NCBI GenBank assembly: GCA_020002185.1
Contig: CM034534.1
Span: 67,033,691 to 67,097,690 of the forward strand
Length of the DNA: 64,000 bases
Reading direction: 5' to 3'
Source of the DNA: Paraescarpia echinospica
Taxonomy: Eukaryota; Annelida; Polychaeta; Sabellida; Siboglinidae
Below, in pieces: positions 57,111-64,000 of the stretch. A model generated the notes under the pieces. It was not told the DNA's origin. It saw only the letters and a list, made by a program, of their open reading frames with translations, and did no database searches. Numbering within the stretch: position 1 is the first letter of the stretch; every line of letters begins with the position of its first letter. The translations under genes and the position numbers were made by a program.

Positions 57111-59621
57111 CAAATCCGGAATTTAGTCAGTAGCTTACACTCTGCATTTTGACGGCAAAGACCACACAACAATGTCACAATATTTGAAGATGTGGCAGGG
57201 TTATTGACCTCTCACGTCCGATCTGTTTTTTTGGGTGGTGGCAAATTCCCACATCTCTCACCAATTTGTTAAGTAAATCTCCCACCAATTGCTATGGAGT
57301 GGAGTATGGTCACTGGAATAGCAATTTCTTTGAGATACACGTTTGCTTTTTGAAGACTTAAAGTGTCGTAAGTCGATGTGTTGAGGGTACTGCTTGATCG
57401 TTTTGAGTTAGAACTCACATCTTTGGAAACATTTAATATTTTCCCACTATTCATGCGTGCAGTACAACCACATAATAACAGCATACAGAGGTGTCGTCAA
57501 GGCCTGGCACCTATATGACCAGTTCACTGACAGTGATGTATGCACAACAACTACAGTAGTTCTTAAATGGCGTTATCGACTCGCAATTGATGGCTGGAAA
57601 GAATGCGGTAATTGAAGGACACGGGTTCCAGTGTCTAAATAGACACCCCTTTAAACACAGGGTGACTGGGTCTTGAGATGCGCGTAACACACAGTAACGT
57701 CCCAATTTCTTTAATGTTCACTTCACCATTTACAGCGCCTAGGGCGAATGTTCACTTAGGTTAGCAAATTGGAATCGTTTAATTCAATTACACCCCCAAC
57801 AAGGCGTCAATGTCAACGAGAATATTTGAGACTCGTGTAATGGCGCTTCCTTTGATTTAACTGACCATTACGCAGTCTCCGCGACCGTGTTGACAATAGA
57901 TAACCGTGTCGTTAGCACTGCGCTTGGTTCTTAGTTCGTTGTGTTCCTCCAAAATGGAATTATTACGTAGCTATTTTATATGAGAATGTTTTCTCGCAAC
58001 TCAAAAAAAAGTGTGGAATTGTATGTAGGATAACAAAACAACAGTAGTAAACCGCTTTTAAAGTAATCGTGTATCTATTGGATGTGAGAAAATATTCATT
58101 CGCGGAGGACAATAAATAAATGGATCAAAATATGCAACGATTGTGTTAATGCAAACAGTGTGATTATTTATGAAACTATACATCTGGCATTGACAGGCTG
58201 TCAATCATACATAGGAAATGTTTGTTGGATTTTTCGATAAGTCAGTGATTTTCACAGCCACATAACATCTGGAACTCGTTTTGTATTCACATCTTGTTAA
58301 ATGTTATTAAATGTGATTACGAACTCAGTACTAAAGAGTGACATCATTCTGTCGATGTCTGCAATATTTTCTTTAGGGCCTACATACACGTATATTGACC
58401 CCTTGTTGACACCTATTGCGTTTCTTTGTGGTAGAGGCTCCTCTGTGTGATTGATGTTAAACTGCAGTACATCTGCAGGAAGTCCTTGCATGCTGTAGAC
58501 AGTGAACACGCAATAACAGCAGTTTGGGATATATTTCTTTCACGTTTTTAACGTGAAAGCAGTTTATATACGGCAGAAGCGGATTGGTGAGATAACACAT
58601 ACAACGGCACTGTTCAACATAATGGGCAGCCAGCCAGCCTGTCTGCCTGCCATTTCGTTTTGTAAACAGTAGTATTAAATCAATGTGCTACATATTTAAA
58701 CATCCCGACAAACAACGTTGGAATCTCGTTGTCTCAGAAGAGAAAAATAGGGAAACGATGACCGTCCATAACAGTTCTACTCTGAACAACAACAGTGAAA
58801 TATTTACTGAAGGAGTTTTCGTTTCGTGGTTGAGCAGCTGCCGTTGGGACCGGATGTCGCATTTGAATATGCGTGAAGTGGTTTTGTTTGCTGTTCATCC
58901 TTGGCGACTTAAAAAAAGTTACAAATAATATGTCATAGAAACCGGTGCAACCAACCGTACATTGTGTACGGTGTCGTGACACGAGCCCAGTGTGATGATT
59001 ATGCAATGGTGGGATGACGTAGTCCTCATAGAAATACAAACTTGTGTCCGACACACTAGACTTAACTTCCGTTGTAGACTCTTGGCTTTTGTGCCTCACT
59101 GTCAGATATAATCGGATATTCTTTATGATCAACGGTCCGTTATGGCCAGGTGTCCCGCATAGTTTCATGTACGTCAATGTAAGTTTTACTCTACAACGTA
59201 ACGACACCACTGACGTGCTTTGCAATACTAATTGTAAATCGACAACTAGCTCTTGGGGATGTTTCTAAACCGTTGCTTTGGTGGGCTAGTTGCTTAAAGG
59301 GCCATATAGTCATGACATCGTGCAGGAGAAGTGCCATATGTAGCCTTGCGCCTTGCGCTTTGGCACGTCACGGGATTGATAGCACATACAATCAAGTGTA
59401 GCCAAACGATTAAGCGTCGAGAAATTTAAACGTGTTTATGCTGATCAGTTTCAAAATTAGCCATATTTAACGTACACTACACACAAAGTACGTTAGATAT
59501 TATGTGTCGCAAACTTGTACTGGAATAACCCAGAACAAAAATGGACATTACGAACTATGGAAGTTGTAAACATACCAGCCAGTAGTGAAGTAGAACAACA
59601 GCACGCTATCATATGTGTAAT

Positions 59622-59838
<217 letters not shown>

Positions 59839-60298
59839 CAAAACGAACGATTCTTATTTGTATGGTAACAGCATGTAGGTCTACTTTCGTATAAAAGTTT
59901 AGGTGTCATAATTACTTATGGAGTCTCCGGTGTGACGGGAACCCGTGATTGGTGACACTTTCCCACGCATGCGCTTTAAAATACTGTTAACCACTTAAAA
60001 AGAATACCTTAGTGTAGTGAACCGTGACATATTGAAAGGTGATATTCAGCCCATGCAGGTAGGGCCAAATAGTCTCACGGCAATGTAAGAGGGCTAACCT
60101 AATGACCCCTGTCACTTCGATGCAGTGTCACGGGTGAAGAGTGATCGTGTGACTCGTTGCGAGAACTAATTTTTCATCAGTTTGTATTATCCTATTTCGA
60201 AATATCTATCCATGCAGAACGCTGGCAAAGAATTCAAGACATCCACATAATGTTCTCAGTGGTTACAGTATTATACGTCGTTAAGTGGACGACGTAAG

Positions 60299-60445
60299 TA
60301 AGTACGCAAATAAGTAAGTAAGTAAGTAACTAAGTTAGTTAGTTAGTTAGCCAGTAAATGTGTGTGTGTGTGTATGTGTGTGTGTGTAGTGTGCGTGCGT
60401 GCGTGCATGCATGCGTGGGTGTCTGCGTGCGTCTGTGTGCGTGTA
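60299..60445. repeat. Compound microsatellite upstream of the gene
   Basis: (AAGT)n, (TTAG)n, (TG)n and (CGTG)n tracts in succession. Confidence 0.85.
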
Positions 60446-61339
60446 TTAAATATTGTTAACGTTTTCCTTGTATTCTGCACATCAGTTGCCAAATCTTTTT
60501 GGGTTATTCTATACGATTTCTTGGAAGAGACGTAGCGTCTTTATTATTGGGAAATTCCCCACTGGCTAAGTTTTTTTTAACGTTTTTTTATTTCGCACCA
60601 GACATTAGACGGACGTAAATCGACTTTTCGCCATTTTGTTCGTGGTTTATGTCATTGTTCCGAGCCACGTAAACGGTCCGCCGATCAACTGGGACGTTTT
60701 ACGTAAAAAACGTGAAACACTGCTACAATTTAAGTCATAACAAACGCATTTACAATTATCCCGGGAAATCGTCTTCTACGTCTGTTTGTATGTAGCCAAC
60801 CGGAGGGAGGCAGTTTTGCTAGTAATAATAATGATATAAATCTCACATTAAAAAGGTAACGAATTGAGCACAGAACACCTGTCCTTCTTGAACGCTAATA
60901 TTAACTAAGTCAACCTGCAATAAAAGCGGGAAACTTAGTTACTCTATACCTCCATCACTAAAATTATATTTCTGTCTCGTGCCAAGTGCTCACAAACATT
61001 TGAATGAATCCCGACAAACGAGGCGTTGCCGAACTAGACTGAAGAGTAAACGGGTCCATCAATAAGGGCGCATTGAACATAGATCTAGCGAGGCGGTTTC
61101 CCGACAGCGCGTGGGAGAGCGGGGGTTAACGTGAATCGATATTCTGGACATTCTGTGTGGGCAATCATAGCCCCACCCTTTCTGACCAAAGACCCACCCT
61201 TCTATCTTTTCACATTGATCTAATTTAGACTCTAGTTATTGTTCGCATAGAAATGGATGGCCAGTTTTCAGACATCGCAGTATCTAGGGCATGGTGCGTT
61301 ACACACCACGACCATGACATACATGTCCATCCCTATATC

Positions 61340-61500
61340 AACTCGATTTCTTACTTGGGAATATTCAGCCACTGTGTAATTATTGCGCGAAAATTATTGA
61401 ACCATATTTATCAAAGCTGCTATAGTCGGGTATTCGTTCACGCAGCTAAGTGAACTAAGGCAACGTCAAGTCAGCACTTACCCAAGCCTCGAAACGGAAG
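61340..61500 (-). mobile_element. SINE, middle fragment
   Basis: cgatttcttacttgggaata, ttcagccactgtgtaattat, gtattcgttcacgcagctaa, cccaagcctcgaaacgg. Upstream of the gene. Confidence 0.7.
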
Positions 61501-63543
61501 CGAATAAATTTGAAAAACGGACGTCTATGTTGGCAAAGTTGCAACAGTTCTGCTACTGCAACAGCAATGATACAAGTGTTTACGCATAACACATTCAACG
61601 TAGTTACTCTGGTATTGTGAACAACATCTTATTCTCATCGAGCTTGCGTGTGTAGACTAAGGTTTCCATCTTAGACGGGTTGAACCTCGAGCGCCAAACT
61701 TTCAGGGATTAATCTACGTCCCCCAACATAGGACGTGCCCCTATGTCTTATCAAAACACCCCATATATATATGCCAAGACACCTTTATGTGGTAAATCGG
61801 TTCGTTCCTTAACGGTTCTGAACTTCAAACGTAACGTGTGCGTAAAACGTAAAACGTAATGTGCGCGTAATACGTAAAACGTAACCTAACAATTGCAGGA
61901 ACCACGCGTTCGCGGAAAAAAACTTCTGGAAAACGGCTCATGTATCATAGCCTTGGCATCATGGAGTAGACGCAGACACAATAACACTTATGCATGTTTA
62001 CCCTCATGCCAATAGCATAGCAATACGAGTACTATTTGACAATTCCACACTATCACAACTAGGGGCTATCGATTGACGTGAACTTCACATTCTCTCCGAC
62101 CTTCGTCATTTTGAACAATCAACGAGTATCTGCGAACGCGTCATGGTGTTTATGTCACGTTGCTCTGTGTTTTCTAACATTTTGTAAATATTACTTTCAC
62201 GACTGTCTTTTACCGAGACATCCCGTCAGGTGACGGGCATTTTTGCTAATATTAATAAAATAAAAAGACATACCAGATCAGTTTAATATTCTATATATTC
62301 CCCATCCCCATACTTTTATGTGTACTTGTTGTCGTCGACATAATCAGATCTTCGCTATGAGAAGACGCTGGACTTATTCGAACACGCACGCCAGATATAC
62401 ACCCCTTCATCCTGTTCTGTTCACAGCACACCGCTCTATGGTCAACAGCGGAAGTTCAGTGTAATTTCTAATCAGATCAGTTCACCTCCTCGCCTTCATC
62501 TCTTGGCCAAACTATTAAAATCTTTCGGATCTGGTCACAAAGCCTGGATGATTTGTTCTCATGGCCTACGGCAAATATGCCCAAACCACCGGAACCTTCC
62601 GTGTCTGGCGAAATATGGGGTAGATTCAGGGGGTATTTTGCAAAATAGCTGCTCTGGTAGCATCTCTGGTTGTCTGCAGCAACACATCTCAAGAGACAGT
62701 GTTTGCTGTAATCGCAATGAGACGGAGAACAGAAACATCTTTTTAGAAGGTAGACCAGGGCAGCAAGACTCCACAGTGAACCCTGTCACTGACGTATCGA
62801 GTTAGAAACCATTAAGCGATGTAACACATCGGCACCGTTTCAGTAACATAAGCCTGATTTTGCGTATAAACCCAGTTTTGCTCTTTAACATAGATTTCAC
62901 TCGTTAGCAGTGATCTTGTATACCCAGAACTGTCAATATCAGGATTCGCCTCCGGGACACTTTCACCTGTGTCTCACCGATCGAACTGGTGATAAATTTA
63001 TAAACGGACTCGTTTTAATAATGGACCTTTTCTTTATGAGCTAATTTTCTTAGTTAAATATCAACCATTTTATGTATATATTTAACACGTTATAGTTATT
63101 ATGCGAACGTTTTTACACGTATTATCTTCTCTGTCAAAGCGCCGAGGCAACAACAACCCTACTACGAGGGTTCTAACACGGAGGTGTTAAAGCACTCTGA
63201 CATCATCTAAAAAACTAAGTAAATAACTATGAAACGTCAAGGTCATGTCAGGAGGTACGCCAAAATGAGATAAAAGCTCAATGCGATGTTGTGTACGAAC
63301 GCATGAATGCAGTATGCACTAGGCCTAGTCTGCAACATGTTGTTTATTATAATGAAATAAGGGCGTTTATCGGGCGGCACCCAGTGATAACATTAGTACT
63401 ATTGGAGCATGACGCCTACGAACTAAAAGGGCAGTACGCATCAGAAGAACGTTATGTTGTGCAATTTTGTATTCTCCGCCTTATCCTATGGCAATACAAT
63501 TGGCATTGGATAGCAGTAATGATATACCATAATAATTAAGCAA

Positions 63544-63567
63544 CAGCAGCAGCAGCAGCAGCAGCAG
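63544..63567. repeat. (CAG)8 microsatellite
   Basis: Eight CAG triplets in a non-coding context; no long frame supports a polyglutamine. Confidence 0.9.
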
Positions 63568-64000
63568 TATGAACAATACAGCTAGAAGTAACTGACGCAC
63601 CGACATATTGGTTTGCAATAATTGAGAAATCAATCTGTATGGAAATCAGATTCGAGTTAGTTTTATGATGACAATATAACCACTATAACAGCTAACATTG
63701 TTATAGACCTTATGACAATATAACTATATACTCAAAACTACCATAGACCCTAACAAGCATTTTTGACAACGACGACGGCGGCAACGATAATAAACAATGC
63801 CAACAACGATACGACTATGATGATAATGATAATAATGATGATGATGAAATGACGTACATATCCCAGATATTGTCACTTCTCCATACAGGTGCCATTGTTC
63901 CTTGTGCGATAAGAAACGTGTCCAAGAACGGGAGCGCCTCGACCATTAATCAAAGCTACGCTGATGTTGCGACACGTTGTAGGAGTTGGTGAAATAGTTG

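Noticed and set aside
58734..59225. 163-codon minus-strand frame
   Set aside because: Low-complexity composition typical of chance, no domain, no supporting neighbours or splice sites that join it to the gene.
62503..62805. 100-codon plus-strand frame upstream
   Set aside because: No recognisable family, no splice context, and an overlapping minus-strand frame of similar length; indistinguishable from chance.

Overview
This is eukaryotic nuclear DNA from an invertebrate animal, most likely a mollusc (that is an inference from the protein family and the tRNA-derived SINEs; there is no taxonomic marker such as rRNA). It is intron-rich, moderately AT-rich, and full of micro- and minisatellites, SINE copies and old transposon remnants. 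No bacterial, phage, organellar or CRISPR feature is present.

One gene dominates. It lies on the minus strand, its start codon is at 55578, and it runs off the left edge. By reading splice sites and frames I could join 33 coding exons (55578 down to 1848) into one uninterrupted frame of 6,312 bases, 2,104 codons, still incomplete at the C-terminus. The product is a secreted mosaic protein related to von Willebrand factor D and EGF domain-containing proteins (VWDE). Order: signal peptide (exon 1); unassigned beta-rich domain copy 1 (exons 2-3); linker (4); PAN/Apple 1 (5) and an 18-bp microexon (6); beta-rich domain copy 2 (7-8); laminin-G-like 1 (9); VWDE pre-VWD region (10-12); VWD domain 1 (13-17); Cys-rich linker (18); PAN/Apple 2 (19) and a 33-bp microexon (20); post-VWD helical/Cys region (21-23); EGF-like (23-24); IPT-like and Cys-rich segment (24-26); laminin-G-like 2 (27-28); second pre-VWD region (29-30); start of VWD domain 2 (31-33). 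The LamG/pre-VWD/VWD cassette is therefore present twice, with conserved intron phases.

The most unusual structure is in the introns. Intron 30 (4095-7290) is mostly an 84-bp tandem array of about 34 units, and each unit is a copy of the 3' splice site plus roughly the first 40 bases of exon 31: the gene carries about 33 decoy copies of its own exon start. The 3' end of intron 18 shows a smaller version, where a ~32-bp repeat carries a TACTAAT branch-site-like motif and a CAG acceptor in several units. Other arrays: 35 bp (intron 32), 21 bp (intron 22), 16 bp (intron 12), 12 bp (intron 2) and 81 bp (intron 1).

Mobile-element content: at least 13 copies or fragments of one tRNA-headed SINE family; a 1.26-kb element with 27-bp terminal inverted repeats filling most of intron 3; a 189-bp pogo/Tc1-type MITE with TA duplication; two copies of a ~310-380-bp MITE-like repeat; three copies of an unclassified ~220-310-bp repeat with a GCAGA...TCTGC palindrome; and degenerate LINE reverse-transcriptase tails. 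The 15.6-kb first intron (39846-55499) and the 8.4 kb upstream of the start codon hold repeats but no second gene that I can support. Long open frames on either strand inside the 84-bp and 81-bp arrays are repeat artefacts.
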